Shown here piece after piece: positions 1-8,268 of a stretch of 58,103 bases of DNA. The position numbers and the translations under genes were made by a program. Origin of the DNA: Bacillota bacterium (lineage in GTDB: Bacteria > Bacillota > Clostridia > Christensenellales > SZUA-584). The stretch covers positions 1-58,103 of the forward strand of contig JAEWWC010000058.1 in assembly GCA_023396555.1 (NCBI GenBank), written 5' to 3'. Position 1 is the stretch's first letter, and every line of letters starts with the position of its first letter. The notes beneath the pieces are model-generated. The model saw only the letters and a list, made by a program, of their open reading frames with translations. It searched no databases and was not told where the DNA came from.

Positions 1-299
1 CTGAGCGAGAGTATGTCGTCAATAAGCCCCATCATCGTGACGCCGGAGATACCGATCAGGAAGGCAATCACAATGTTGAGCCTAAGGCCCTCGACGAACA
101 GTATGATGAACAGAATGGTAGCGGCAATCGTCGACAGATATATGGCAATACCGCCCATCAGAGGCATGGGGTCACGGTGTGCTTTGCGAGGGTTAGGCAT
201 GTCCAGAATCTTAAGCTTTCGAGACGCCACAATCATCAGCGGCGTAAAGCCCAGTGAAAGCACCAGCGCTGTTAAAGTTGCAATTAGAAAAACAAACAT
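1..299 (-). CDS. TagO/WecA-type undecaprenyl-phosphate GlcNAc-1-phosphate transferase (3' end outside window)
   Basis: Only about the first 99 residues are present; the gene runs off the left edge. The reverse strand begins MFVFLIATLTALVLSLG, a membrane segment, then has the family signature D-x-P-N-x-R-K-x-H with a downstream P-M-P-L-M-G-G, further hydrophobic segments, and the GLIDD acidic motif near residue 90. These match the MraY/WecA/TagO family, which transfers sugar-1-phosphate from a UDP-sugar to undecaprenyl phosphate at the inner membrane face. The start is the ATG at 299 with an AGGT-type ribosome site just upstream. Such an enzyme could prime the glycans encoded further right, but that link is inference because 12 kb separate them. 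The exact sugar specificity cannot be told from this fragment. Confidence 0.85.
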   Translation of the reverse strand, partial: MFVFLIATLTALVLSLGFTPLMIVASRKLKILDMPNPRKAHRDPMPLMGGIAIYLSTIAATILFIILFVEGLRLNIVIAFLIGISGVTMMGLIDDILSL

Positions 300-432
300 T
301 TATTTGACCTAACGCACTCGGTAAAACGGGCGTTATGCTCTCCTCTGTCTATTCGGTTCCGCCCATTATTATAAGTGACAGGCTTGCCAATGTCAAACGA
401 TTCGGGCCAACTGTTACAATTATATGAACCAG

Positions 433-477
433 GAACAAACAGCCGCGGAGGGTTTTGCCCGCCCCGGCTGTTTGTTC
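433..477 (-). terminator. Hairpin downstream of araD
   Basis: GAACAAACAGCC (433-444) pairs perfectly with GGCTGTTTGTTC (466-477), directly after the araD stop on the minus strand. The following minus-strand sequence is only moderately T-rich, so it is a probable but not textbook intrinsic terminator. Confidence 0.55.
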
Positions 478-487
478 AAGCCGTTTT

Positions 488-1177
488 TTACTTCTGACCG
501 TAATATGCATTTTTGCCGTGCTTGCGCAGGTAATGCTTGTCCAGCAGTTCCTGCCCCATCACCGCACCGTCGTTGAGGGACAGCGCATGGCGGGCCATCT
601 CGGCAACAAAATCGAGCACGAGAGCGTTCTCCACGGCGTGGGCCGCATCCTTGCCCCACGTGAATGGACCATGGTTGTTCACCAGCACCGCCTGCACCAT
701 AGCCGGGTCGATGTCCTGGTTTTTGAACGTATCCACGATGACTTTGCCCGTCTCCAGCTCGTATCCGCCGGATATCTCGGCCTCAGTCAGTTTACGCGTC
801 ACCGGCACATCGCCGTAGAAATAGTCCGCATGCGTGGTGCCCAGGAAGGGGAGACTGCGGCCTGCCTGTGCCCATATGGTGGCCCATTTGGAATGCGTAT
901 GTACCACCGCGCCGGTGTCGAAGGCTTTGTATATCTCGACGTGGGTGTCGGTGTCGGAGGAGGGCCGGTAATTACCCTCCACCACTTTACCGTCTAGATC
1001 CACCACCACCATATGCTCCGGCTTCATCACGTCATACGATACGCCGCTCGGCTTGATGACCACAAGGCCGCTTTCCCTGTCGATGGCGCTGACGTTGCCC
1101 CAGGTCAGTATCACGAGCCCGTATTCCACGAGTTTCAAATTCGCATCACAAACTTCTTTTTTTAATTGCTCCAGCAT
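488..1177 (-). CDS. araD: L-ribulose-5-phosphate 4-epimerase
   Basis: This 229-residue protein has the normal length and layout of AraD, a class II aldolase-fold zinc enzyme. It converts L-ribulose-5-phosphate to D-xylulose-5-phosphate in arabinose breakdown. The metal-binding HTH pair is at about residues 93-95 and NNHG with a further His near 170; the TWGNVS phosphate-binding segment is near residue 25. The ATG at 1177 follows an AGAAAGGA ribosome site. It is divergent from an FGGY kinase, and an araR-type regulator follows that kinase, so the three form an arabinose module. No isomerase (AraA) or transporter is seen here. A small hairpin (1208-1225) lies in the 5' leader. SgbE/UlaF paralogs catalyse the same reaction in other pathways, but the AraR context favours AraD. 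Confidence 0.92.
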   Translation of the reverse strand: MLEQLKKEVCDANLKLVEYGLVILTWGNVSAIDRESGLVVIKPSGVSYDVMKPEHMVVVDLDGKVVEGNYRPSSDTDTHVEIYKAFDTGAVVHTHSKWATIWAQAGRSLPFLGTTHADYFYGDVPVTRKLTEAEISGGYELETGKVIVDTFKNQDIDPAMVQAVLVNNHGPFTWGKDAAHAVENALVLDFVAEMARHALSLNDGAVMGQELLDKHYLRKHGKNAYYGQK

Positions 1178-1280
1178 GTTTTTTTGTGTCCTTTCTTCAA
1201 CGCTTCACGGCGTTTCAGAACGCCGCTTTAGCCGAAGTATTTGTGTTTTGGAATAAACGCCTGCTTTGACCCAGGTTTCC

Positions 1281-1309
1281 ATTATACGCTGGTGACGGAC
1301 AGTGAGCCA
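1281..1309 (-). promoter_or_regulatory. Probable araD promoter
   Basis: On the minus strand a perfect TATAAT -10 (complement of 1281-1286) lies about 100 bases before araD. The -35 region is poor. A partial AraR-like half-site, TGTCCGT, falls between them (complement of about 1294-1301). The call rests mostly on the -10 box. Confidence 0.4.
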
Positions 1310-1357
1310 TCATACCATTTTTCCATAAAACCTGACAAGAACATGTGCTTTTCCAAG

Positions 1358-1386
1358 TTGAAAAAATAAGATGATTCAAGTATAAT
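1358..1386 (+). promoter_or_regulatory. Sigma-A promoter of the FGGY kinase gene
   Basis: TTGAAA (1358-1363) and TATAAT (1381-1386) are separated by 17 bases, a near-consensus housekeeping promoter. It is followed at once by an AraR-like operator, so the regulator would block RNA polymerase at the start point. Confidence 0.8.
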
Positions 1387-1397
1387 ACAAACGAACA

Positions 1398-1407
1398 TGT
1401 CCGTACA
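1398..1407 (+). promoter_or_regulatory. AraR-like operator in the kinase promoter
   Basis: TGTCCGTACA fits the core of the Bacillus AraR box (TGTNCGNACA). It lies 11 bases after the -10 box of the kinase promoter. A second, perfectly palindromic copy occurs in front of the araR-type gene itself, which supports the reading. Confidence 0.65.
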
Positions 1408-1523
1408 AGGTGTGCTGCGATATTTCCTCGATTTTTTGCTGTCATGTTATATCAAACTATTATGTGCGAAGGGACTTTGGCTACATTCCGTTTCGTCTCT
1501 TATGCAGAAAGGAACATATAAAT

Positions 1524-3086
1524 ATGAATATGAACGACGCGTATCTTGGCATTGAACTGGGCTCCACACGTATTAAGGCTGTGCTGATAGACAAAATGCA
1601 TCGTCCGATTGCATCCGGTGACCATACCTGGGAAAATCGCTTTGAGGATGGCAAATGGACATATGCTCTGGACGATGTCTGGAACGGCATTCAGGACTGC
1701 TACGCGAATCTGGCCAAGGATGTTAAACAAAAATTCGGCTGCGAATTGGAGCAGGTGGGGGCCATCGGCGTTTCGGCGATGATGCATGGATACATGGCGT
1801 TCGGTCAGGACGATAATCTGCTGGCGCCGTTCCGCACCTGGCGCAACACCATTACCGGCGAAGCCGCGAAAAAGCTTACGACGCTGTTCGACTTCAACAT
1901 TCCCCAGCGCTGGAGCATCGCGCATTTGTATCAGAGCATACTGAACAACGAGCCGCATGTTGCCGAGATAAAATATCTCACCACGCTTTCAGGATATATT
2001 CACTGGCAGCTCACGGGCAAAAAGGTGCTCGGCATCGGCGATGCTTCGGGCATGTTCCCGCTGGACGACAAAACGCACTCCTACGACAGCGCCATGATAG
2101 GAAAGTTTGATCAGCTGAACGCGGGACTTCCCTGGAAACTGGCGGACATACTGCCCTGTATTGCAATGGCGGGAGAAAAGGCGGGGACGCTGAGCGAAGC
2201 GGGTGCACGGCTTCTCGACCCGAAAGGAACGCTGAAAGCCGGTATACCCATGTGTCCGCCCGAGGGTGATGCAGGGACAGGCATGGTGGCGACCAACAGC
2301 GTACGTCAGCGGACGGGCAACATCAGTGCGGGGACCAGCGTGTTTGCCATGATCGTGCTGGAAAACGCGCTGAAGAGGGTGCACGCCGAGGTGGATATGG
2401 TGACCACGCCCGCGGGCGATCCGGTGGCGATGGTACACTGCAACAACTGCCTTGGCGATCTGGACGCGTGGGTGAAGCTGCTGGGCGAAGCGGGCAGGCT
2501 GCTGGGCGCGGAATTTGACATCAATGCGCTTTACAGAAAGCTACTTAATGAGGCGCTCAGCGGTAATGCCGACTGCGGCGGACTGCTGTCCTACAACTAT
2601 ATATCGGGAGAGCATGTGACAGAGCTGGAGGAGGGGCGGCCGATGTTTGTACGGACGACGGACTCATCCTTCACACTGGCCAACTTCATGAGAACGCATC
2701 TGTATTCGTCTTTGGCTTCACTCAAAATGGGCATGAGGATACTGATCGAGGAGGAAGGCGCGTCCATCGATTCGATCACAGGACACGGCGGTTTCTTTAA
2801 AGTCACAAACGTGGGCCTTCGCATCATGGCGACTGCGATGGGCGTTCCGGTCACCGTCATGGCGACAGCCGGAGAAGGCGGCCCCTGGGGTATCGCAATA
2901 CTTGCAGCTTATATGATGAACAAGCAGGGCGAAACCCTGGCGGATTACTTAAGCGACAGCGTGTTCACGGACAGCGAACGCACCACCGTCGCGCCGGAGG
3001 ATTCGGATATAGAAGGGTTCGGAGCATTCATGCAGCGGTATAGAGCCGGGCTTGATATCGAACGCAAGGCAGTTGAATCCATATAA
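1524..3086 (+). CDS. FGGY-family carbohydrate kinase, probable L-ribulokinase (AraK type)
   Basis: This 520-residue protein has the two-domain FGGY layout: an N-terminal phosphate-binding GIELGSTRIKAV, a substrate segment SAMMHGYMAF, and a C-terminal GDAGTGMVATN / GNISAGTS block for ATP. It is not the classical AraB family. It resembles the alternative clostridial kinases found with ara genes, for which ribulokinase activity is known (AraK). Its place beside araD and an araR-type gene implies that it phosphorylates L-ribulose; xylulokinase or another pentulokinase is the alternative. The ATG at 1524 (with another at 1530) follows AAAGGA; an upstream in-frame extension to 1410 overlaps the operator and has no ribosome site. 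A bidirectional terminator follows. Confidence 0.8.
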   Translation: MNMNDAYLGIELGSTRIKAVLIDKMHRPIASGDHTWENRFEDGKWTYALDDVWNGIQDCYANLAKDVKQKFGCELEQVGAIGVSAMMHGYMAFGQDDNLLAPFRTWRNTITGEAAKKLTTLFDFNIPQRWSIAHLYQSILNNEPHVAEIKYLTTLSGYIHWQLTGKKVLGIGDASGMFPLDDKTHSYDSAMIGKFDQLNAGLPWKLADILPCIAMAGEKAGTLSEAGARLLDPKGTLKAGIPMCPPEGDAGTGMVATNSVRQRTGNISAGTSVFAMIVLENALKRVHAEVDMVTTPAGDPVAMVHCNNCLGDLDAWVKLLGEAGRLLGAEFDINALYRKLLNEALSGNADCGGLLSYNYISGEHVTELEEGRPMFVRTTDSSFTLANFMRTHLYSSLASLKMGMRILIEEEGASIDSITGHGGFFKVTNVGLRIMATAMGVPVTVMATAGEGGPWGIAILAAYMMNKQGETLADYLSDSVFTDSERTTVAPEDSDIEGFGAFMQRYRAGLDIERKAVESI

Positions 3087-3117
3087 GCGATAAGGATATA
3101 CATCTTACTCAAAATGT

Positions 3118-3148
3118 AACGGGCAGCCATCATCGGGCTGCCCGTTTT
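3118..3148 (+). terminator. Bidirectional terminator between kinase and araR
   Basis: AACGGGCAGCC (3118-3128) and GGCTGCCCGTT (3136-3146) form an 11-bp stem followed by a T-rich tail on the plus strand and a shorter T-run on the minus strand. It sits between convergent genes and can serve both. Confidence 0.85.
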
Positions 3149-3176
3149 ATGTTTTAATTGATATCTGAACAGCAGG

Positions 3177-4259
3177 TTATTTACTGCTCTGGAAAGGGCG
3201 GCAGGAGTCCCGTGCGACCAGCTCGGGATGGAATACCCGGCAGGGGATGCCGGCGCGGCCTTCAAGCATATCCACCATGAACCGGGCCGCCATACGCCCC
3301 ATTTCCTTCATTGGGTGGCGTATGGTAGTCAGCTTCGCGGTGCTGTGGGTTGTCAGCGAATCATCATATCCCACTACCGCTAAGTCCTGCGGCACCTTGA
3401 GTCCGCGTTCCGCCGCCGCCTGCAGCACCTGCAGCGCGCACTGGTCGTTGTAGCACACGATGGATGACGGGCGGTCTTGGCGGTTCAGCAGGTTCTGCGC
3501 GAACGTGAACGGATAGTCGTACATGTTGCTCGTTTCGTATTCACCGACGGAGACAGCCTGTGCGCCGCCGCTCGCTTCGATGGCGTCCAGAAAGCCTGCC
3601 CGTCGCATCACGCCCTGTTTGTCGTCCGTCTTGAACAGGCCGGCCAGCCGGCGATGCCCCAGAGACAGCAGGTGCTGAGTCAGCAGGCGGCCACCTTCCC
3701 GGTCGTCCATCACCGTGTACGCACTATCAAAATCGTCGTAACAGGCGTTGAGGTATACAAAGCGGGTGCCTTTTCGCCGAAGCTCCTCCAGCAGCTCCCG
3801 GTTGGTATTGGGATGGGCGCTGCGTGTGGGCTCGATGATGATGCCCGCTACGCCCAGTTCCAGCATGCTGGTTAAGTGTTGCGCCTCGCTTTGCTTGGAG
3901 TTGCCGGTGTTGCACAGCAGCATCATATACCCTTTGTCGGAAAGCACCTGCTCGATGCCGGAAATGATGCCCGGGAAAACAAATTCGGATATGTAGGTGG
4001 TGATCACCGCCACGATCTGGCGGGGCTGCGTGTTCCGGTATCCGCAGAACGTCCCTTTTCCTTGTTCCTTGTAGAGCAGGCCTTCGGCGGTGAGCTCCGC
4101 GAAAGCCTGCCGCACCGTCTGACGGCTGACGCCGAACTTGACCATCAGGTCGTGTTCGGAGGGGAGCTGTTGTCCATATATGATCAGGCCGTCCCGTATC
4201 AGATGGCGGACGTAATCCTTGACGATCTGATATTTCGGCAGTTTTGTCAGGTTTGCCAT
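3177..4259 (-). CDS. araR: AraR-type transcriptional repressor (GntR winged helix + LacI-type sensor)
   Basis: The 360-residue protein has an N-terminal GntR winged helix (residues about 5-70, with SRQTVRQAFAELTAEGLL as recognition region). A periplasmic-binding-like LacI/GalR effector domain follows (about 75-360; typical VVGYDD and HPMKEMGR segments). This hybrid architecture is that of AraR, which binds L-arabinose and represses ara genes. The start is the ATG at 4259, preceded by GAAAGG; a longer frame to 4292 runs through the operator. A perfect AraR-like palindrome lies 19 bases upstream, so it probably represses itself. Related GntR-LacI hybrids exist, but the araD/kinase neighbours and operators point to arabinose. 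Confidence 0.87.
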   Translation of the reverse strand: MANLTKLPKYQIVKDYVRHLIRDGLIIYGQQLPSEHDLMVKFGVSRQTVRQAFAELTAEGLLYKEQGKGTFCGYRNTQPRQIVAVITTYISEFVFPGIISGIEQVLSDKGYMMLLCNTGNSKQSEAQHLTSMLELGVAGIIIEPTRSAHPNTNRELLEELRRKGTRFVYLNACYDDFDSAYTVMDDREGGRLLTQHLLSLGHRRLAGLFKTDDKQGVMRRAGFLDAIEASGGAQAVSVGEYETSNMYDYPFTFAQNLLNRQDRPSSIVCYNDQCALQVLQAAAERGLKVPQDLAVVGYDDSLTTHSTAKLTTIRHPMKEMGRMAARFMVDMLEGRAGIPCRVFHPELVARDSCRPFQSSK

Positions 4260-4277
4260 AATTTTTAGCCTTTCGCT

Positions 4278-4287
4278 TGTACGTACA
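4278..4287. promoter_or_regulatory. AraR-like operator before araR
   Basis: TGTACGTACA is a perfect 10-bp palindrome matching the AraR core. It lies between the araR start and its presumed promoter, which suggests autoregulation. Confidence 0.7.
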
Positions 4288-4449
4288 TCCAATTATACAT
4301 GAGGAGCCTTTATGCAGCAAGGATGATCTTCGCCAATAGGAAAGGGAGCTTAGCAAAAAAATCGAGGACCATCTGCAAGTGCCGGACCCGCTTTGCAGCC
4401 GGATTGTATAAGTGTTTGTTAAATTAGTCGGTGCACGAGTGGATAAATG

Positions 4450-4458
4450 TGATATAAT
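4450..4458 (+). promoter_or_regulatory. Extended -10 promoter of the DUF3788 gene
   Basis: TGATATAAT is an extended -10 (TGn plus TATAAT at 4453-4458) without a clear -35 box. It lies 27 bases before the start codon. Confidence 0.6.
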
Positions 4459-4484
4459 AGAAAAATACAGGCAGGAGGTTTTAC

Positions 4485-4910
4485 ATGGACGTAATACACA
4501 ACCCGGCTGTGACACCGGATATACCGGCAATAGAAGGTTCAATGGCAGGGGAGGCCCGCGAGCGCTGGCGCAACCTGACGGCACATATTGAGAACACTTA
4601 CAAGTCGGCGCCGCTGATCGTGTACAGCGTGTGCGCGGGGCAGCCGGGATGGAATGTGAAATACAAGAAAGGGAGCAAGGCTCTGTGTACACTGTATCCC
4701 GAGCCAGACAGCTTCATCGCTCTGGTGGTACTGGGGCAGGCAGATCTGGTGAAGCTGGACGCGGTACGCCCCGTCTATACGCCATATCTGCTGGAACTAG
4801 CGGACGGCGCACGCCTGTTCAACAACACCAAATGGCTGATGATCCGCGTGACGGACGACGCCGTACTGGATGATGTGAAAAAGCTGTTGCGTTTAAAGTT
4901 GGCCAAGTAA
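4485..4910 (+). CDS. DUF3788 family protein
   Basis: The 141-residue protein has the features of DUF3788: a central PGWNVKYKKGSKALCTLYP segment and a C-terminal half ending in predicted helices, with no signal peptide or membrane segment. It is therefore likely cytosolic. The biochemical role of the family is unknown. The ATG at 4485 is preceded by an excellent AGGAGG site at 4473-4478. It is a single-gene unit: its own extended -10 promoter upstream and a strong bidirectional terminator downstream separate it from the convergent ABC operon. Confidence 0.85.
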   Translation: MDVIHNPAVTPDIPAIEGSMAGEARERWRNLTAHIENTYKSAPLIVYSVCAGQPGWNVKYKKGSKALCTLYPEPDSFIALVVLGQADLVKLDAVRPVYTPYLLELADGARLFNNTKWLMIRVTDDAVLDDVKKLLRLKLAK

Positions 4911-4962
4911 GTCCAACAAACATATGCATAAGTATATCGTAACAGGAAATGTGCAATATAAT

Positions 4963-5002
4963 AAAAGCCGCAGAGCCAGTCATTTGGCCACGCGGCTTTT
5001 TT
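4963..5002 (+). terminator. Bidirectional terminator (DUF3788 / ABC permease)
   Basis: AAAAGCCGC (4963-4971) pairs with GCGGCTTTT (4992-5000); an inner GCCA/TGGC extends the stem. T-runs on both strands serve the two convergent units. Confidence 0.85.
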
Positions 5003-5022
5003 GATGGAGACAGGTTATACCG

Positions 5023-5649
5023 CTATGCCTGTTTTCGTTTGAAAATGCGGTAGGAGAGTGCGATGGAAACTGCCGCACAGGCGATGAGGACCAGCGGCGA
5101 GAAGATGAACAGCTGCGAGAGCAGCGTTTTTTCCGGCATGGTGAGAACGCCTGTCTGCGACAGTACGATCAGCGAGGAGGTCGGAAGTGCGACTAATGCA
5201 AAGATAAGCACGCGGGAGCGCTCCACGCCAAAGCGGTAGACCAGCGGCAGCATCACGCACAGGAAAAGTACAGCTGCAGCAAACATCGTATACGATGAAA
5301 GCAGCGTTTCGGTAAAATTGGATACACCCTTGAAAAGCCCATACAACCAGCCCGACAGCAGCGCCACCGTCGTACCGAAGGCGGTAAGCAGCAACGCCAG
5401 CGCGTATTTGGCTAACACGAAGTCTTTTCGAGGCAGCGGCAACGTCAGAGCGTACGCGTCCCAACCGGACTGTTTGTCGTAAGCGAACGAGGTGATGACG
5501 GATACCGCACACATCAGCACCACAATGCCGCTCAAAAACTGAATATTTTCCATCATCGTCATAAACAAAATGTAAAACGCGATCATTATCAACACAGTAC
5601 GGCTGTATTTTTTCAGATTTTTTAAATCCTTGATGATAAGTCCTTTCAT
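5023..5649 (-). CDS. ABC-2 type permease subunit
   Basis: This 208-residue integral membrane protein has about six hydrophobic segments (for example residues 18-35, 38-55, 86-106, 118-138, 145-160 and 178-196). It begins MKGLIIKDLKNLKKY, typical of ABC2_membrane_5 permeases that pair with YtrB/BcrA-like ATPases. Its start codon overlaps the stop of the ATPase gene by 4 bases, so the two are translationally coupled. The substrate is unknown; related regulator-ATPase-permease sets respond to cell-wall antibiotics, but that is family knowledge rather than something visible here. Confidence 0.88.
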   Translation of the reverse strand: MKGLIIKDLKNLKKYSRTVLIMIAFYILFMTMMENIQFLSGIVVLMCAVSVITSFAYDKQSGWDAYALTLPLPRKDFVLAKYALALLLTAFGTTVALLSGWLYGLFKGVSNFTETLLSSYTMFAAAVLFLCVMLPLVYRFGVERSRVLIFALVALPTSSLIVLSQTGVLTMPEKTLLSQLFIFSPLVLIACAAVSIALSYRIFKRKQA

Positions 5650-6506
5650 TGTTCCTGACTCCTTACAAAAAACATCATGATTTCCTCAATGCTGACCGGG
5701 TCGATCACAAGGCCGGGGAAGCGCTGCCTGAGGTGCGCCGGGTCCTTGACCAGCGCTTCGCTGGCATACGTGCCCTTTCTCTGCCCGGCGATATACTCCG
5801 GCGATATGCGCAGCAAATCGCTTTGGTTGCAGCGCAGTATGCCGTACCCGTATTTGAGACGGTCGGCGCTTTCCGAGAACACGATACGCCCGCCGTCGAT
5901 CAGCGTGATGTAATCCGCCATCTTCTCCAGATCGCTGATGATGTGCGTGGACATCAGTATCGAGCGTTCCTCGTCCTGAATGATGTCCTGGAACATCTCA
6001 AGAATCTCGGCACGCATCACCGGGTCCAGGCCGCTGGTGGCTTCGTCGAGTATCAGCAGTCGGGGATTGTGCGCCAGCGTGGTACAGAGCGACAGCTTTG
6101 TCTTCATGCCTTTGGACAGCTGCTTGATCGTCTTGTCCGCAGGAACGCCGAACCTTTTTAAGTACTTCGCGTACAGTGCGTCGTCCCAGCTTGCGAATAT
6201 GGGCCGGAGTATGCCGGGGATATCCGATGCGCGCAGACCTTCGTAGAAGTGTAGTTCATCCAGCACCACGCCGGTATCCTGTTTGATTTGCGCCTCGTCC
6301 CGGATATGGTCCAGTCCGAACACGCTGACGTCGCCGCTGTCCTTGGATATCATGTTCAGTATGAGTTTGATGGTGGTGGTTTTGCCCGCGCCGTTCTCGC
6401 CGATGAAGCCCATGATGCTGCCCTTGGGCAGCGAGAAAGAAACGTCCTGCAGCGCGAAACCGCCGTAGTCCTTGCAAAGCCCTTCCACCCGCAATATATC
6501 TTCCAT
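5646..6506 (-). CDS. ABC transporter ATP-binding protein (YtrB/BcrA-like)
   Basis: The 286-residue protein has a Walker A motif GENGAGKTTT near residue 37, a variant signature loop LSKGMKTKLSL near residue 130, Walker B LLILDEATSGLDP near 155, and the switch His in STHI near 187. A C-terminal extension of about 80 residues follows, as in drug- or peptide-export ATPases. It lies two bases after the GntR regulator stop and overlaps the permease, forming a three-gene operon. It would power export or sensing of an unknown lipid-like or peptide substrate at the membrane. Confidence 0.92.
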   Translation of the reverse strand: MEDILRVEGLCKDYGGFALQDVSFSLPKGSIMGFIGENGAGKTTTIKLILNMISKDSGDVSVFGLDHIRDEAQIKQDTGVVLDELHFYEGLRASDIPGILRPIFASWDDALYAKYLKRFGVPADKTIKQLSKGMKTKLSLCTTLAHNPRLLILDEATSGLDPVMRAEILEMFQDIIQDEERSILMSTHIISDLEKMADYITLIDGGRIVFSESADRLKYGYGILRCNQSDLLRISPEYIAGQRKGTYASEALVKDPAHLRQRFPGLVIDPVSIEEIMMFFVRSQEQ

Positions 6507-6508
6507 TT

Positions 6509-6883
6509 CTAGTCCTCCGTGTATATAAGCTTTAAAATTTCAATCAGTTCATACTGCGTGATGCCGCTGGTACGCGCTACGTTCACGGCGTTTTGCAGAT
6601 ATTCCTCCGCACGGCGCAGCTGTTCCTCACGCAATAGCTCCATGTTGCGGCCCGCCACAAAGCACCCCTTGCCGGCCACCGTCTCGATAAAGCCGTCGCG
6701 CTCCAGGTCTTCGTAGGCATGCTTGGTGGTGATAACGCTGATGCGCAGGTCCCGCGCCAGCACCCGCATGGAGGGCAGCGCGTCGCCCTCCCGGAGCGCC
6801 CCCGAGAGTATCATGCTCTTTATTTGCGCCGTGATCTGTTCATAGATCGGTTTCTGGCTCGAATTGCTGATGATAATATCCAA
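6509..6883 (-). CDS. YtrA-type GntR family regulator
   Basis: This short regulator (about 124 residues) has only a GntR winged helix (residues 8-75) plus a helical dimerisation tail, the YtrA subfamily plan. Such proteins repress the ABC operon they head. I place the start at the TTG at 6883. GGAGG lies six bases before it, whereas the ATG at 6889 directly abuts the GGAGG and is too close. The resulting N-terminus, (M)DIIISNSSQKPIYEQI, is the usual beginning of YtrA proteins. A strong promoter and a palindromic candidate operator lie immediately upstream. Confidence 0.87.
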   Translation of the reverse strand: MDIIISNSSQKPIYEQITAQIKSMILSGALREGDALPSMRVLARDLRISVITTKHAYEDLERDGFIETVAGKGCFVAGRNMELLREEQLRRAEEYLQNAVNVARTSGITQYELIEILKLIYTED

Positions 6884-6903
6884 AGGCATCCTCCGCGCAA
6901 TAC

Positions 6904-6922
6904 TGTATATATACGATATACA
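6904..6922. promoter_or_regulatory. Candidate operator of the YtrA-type regulator
   Basis: TGTATAT (6904-6910) and ATATACA (6916-6922) form an inverted repeat immediately downstream of the -10 box. This position suits autorepression of the ABC operon. Confidence 0.5.
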
Positions 6923-6923
6923 C

Positions 6924-6952
6924 AGCATACTAGCCTGCCATGACAATGTCAA
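6924..6952 (-). promoter_or_regulatory. Promoter of the YtrA-ABC operon
   Basis: Minus strand TTGACA (complement of 6947-6952), 17 bases, then TATGCT (complement of 6924-6929): a near-consensus sigma-A promoter. Confidence 0.8.
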
Positions 6953-7239
6953 GCGACTAAAAATATTTTTCGGTGGGATATTTCATGTTATTTTGTGCAG
7001 TACTGTCCCTGATTTGTGGTCAGGCTCGAGTTATAATAAAAACGAAGAGTCCGTTGTTGATGTTATTTATGTCTAGACTAAAATGACAGGACAGAAAAAA
7101 ACAGATCCGTTGCCGGATCGTCATTATAACTTTGATCAACTTGTGCAGACTACGCGACTGATCGCGGTAATACGTGATATATTGCGTGGTCTGCCGTCTC
7201 CCAATATCATTCTTCATTCAGCGCCCAAGGGCACTCTTT
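6953..7239. other. Intergenic stretch without a recognised gene
   Basis: This AT-rich sequence separates the YtrA operon from the reductase gene. Short frames on both strands lack ribosome sites and family likeness. A small palindrome, GATCCG-TTGC-CGGATC, lies near 7106-7121. I see no convincing terminator for the reductase gene. Confidence 0.5.
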
Positions 7240-8268
7240 TTAAAGCTTTGCCGACAGTTCAGCGTCATCATAATTGGCCGGATCGATCTGCCGCTTATTT
7301 GCTTCGATCTCCTTGACCATCTGCGTGATCCGGGTGTTGACCGGGGTGGGGACGCCCAGCTCCACGCCCTTGCGCGCGATGAAGCCGTTGAAATAGTCGA
7401 TCTCGGTGGGCTTGCCGCGCCCCAGCGACTGCAGACTGGAAGACTTCAGCCGGCGGTATTTGAAGCCGATGATACGGATCATCAGGTGGCGTTTAAAGTC
7501 GTTGACAGCGCCGCGGCCATCCACCAGCGCATGATAGTCCAGCTTGCCGCCGTACGGTTTGACTTCGATCTTCATCGCCGCGGCAACCGCCAGCGCCTCG
7601 CGGATGATCGCCGTAAATATGTCGCGCGCTTTTTTCAGCTTCAGTATCTTCCCCAGATACAGTCCGCTTAAGACTCCCATGGAGGTGATGCAGGAGTTGA
7701 TGATCATTTTGGAGTAAAGGTCGGCAATGATGTTGTCGGATATGCGGGTCTCGATCATGTGATCCAGCACGGCTTTAAGCGGCGTGACGTCTTTCGTTGG
7801 CAGGTATCCGCCGATCACGAAATCGCCCTCAGACGTCATGTTCAGAGTACCGTCCGGCAGCATCGTGGAACCCCAGCCCACCACGCAGCCCACCGCTCGT
7901 TCCTTGCCCACCACATCGGCCAGCGCCTCCACGCAGATGCCGTTCTGCATCGACACCACGAAAGAATCCGGCTTCAGAAATGGCAGTACGCGTCGCGCGG
8001 CGTCCGGCATGTCGTAAGCCTTGGTCACGATCAGCACGATGTCCTTGGGACCGGAAAGCTGCTCAACATCAGCGACCGCCGGCAGGGGTGCCTGCTGCTC
8101 GCCGCGTACGCCGGTAATATGCAGCCCATGGTTTGTGATTTCCGTTGCCCGCTGAGGGTATTTGCAGACCAACTGTACGTTATATCCTGCCCGACTCAAA
8201 TAAGCTGCTGTAATGCCGCCTATAGCGCCCCCGCCGATCACGGCGACAGACCGTTTTTCTGTGTCCAC
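7240..8268 (-). CDS. Ketopantoate reductase family protein (PanE/ApbA-like)
   Basis: The 342-residue protein has an N-terminal Rossmann fold with AVIGGGAIGG (GxGxxG), the IVTKAYD segment holding the conserved Lys, and SMQNGI. An all-helical ApbA_C domain follows (about residues 190-320). PanE reduces 2-dehydropantoate to pantoate with NADPH for CoA synthesis. No other pantothenate gene is nearby and the family has many paralogs acting on other 2-oxoacids, so panE is not assigned. Two GTG codons follow GGGAGG; the second (8268) is seven bases away and is chosen. A longer frame to 8382 has no ribosome site. Confidence 0.8.
   Translation of the reverse strand: MDTEKRSVAVIGGGAIGGITAAYLSRAGYNVQLVCKYPQRATEITNHGLHITGVRGEQQAPLPAVADVEQLSGPKDIVLIVTKAYDMPDAARRVLPFLKPDSFVVSMQNGICVEALADVVGKERAVGCVVGWGSTMLPDGTLNMTSEGDFVIGGYLPTKDVTPLKAVLDHMIETRISDNIIADLYSKMIINSCITSMGVLSGLYLGKILKLKKARDIFTAIIREALAVAAAMKIEVKPYGGKLDYHALVDGRGAVNDFKRHLMIRIIGFKYRRLKSSSLQSLGRGKPTEIDYFNGFIARKGVELGVPTPVNTRITQMVKEIEANKRQIDPANYDDAELSAKL

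Noticed and set aside
455..997. 180-residue plus-strand frame opposite araD
   Set aside because: araD on the minus strand is unambiguous with a ribosome site and terminator.
3727..4692. 321-residue minus-strand frame overlapping araR and the DUF3788 gene
   Set aside because: Shadow of araR in another frame crossing two promoters and the AraR operator.
7083..7316. 77-residue plus-strand frame
   Set aside because: Overlaps the end of the reductase gene, has no ribosome site and no family likeness.
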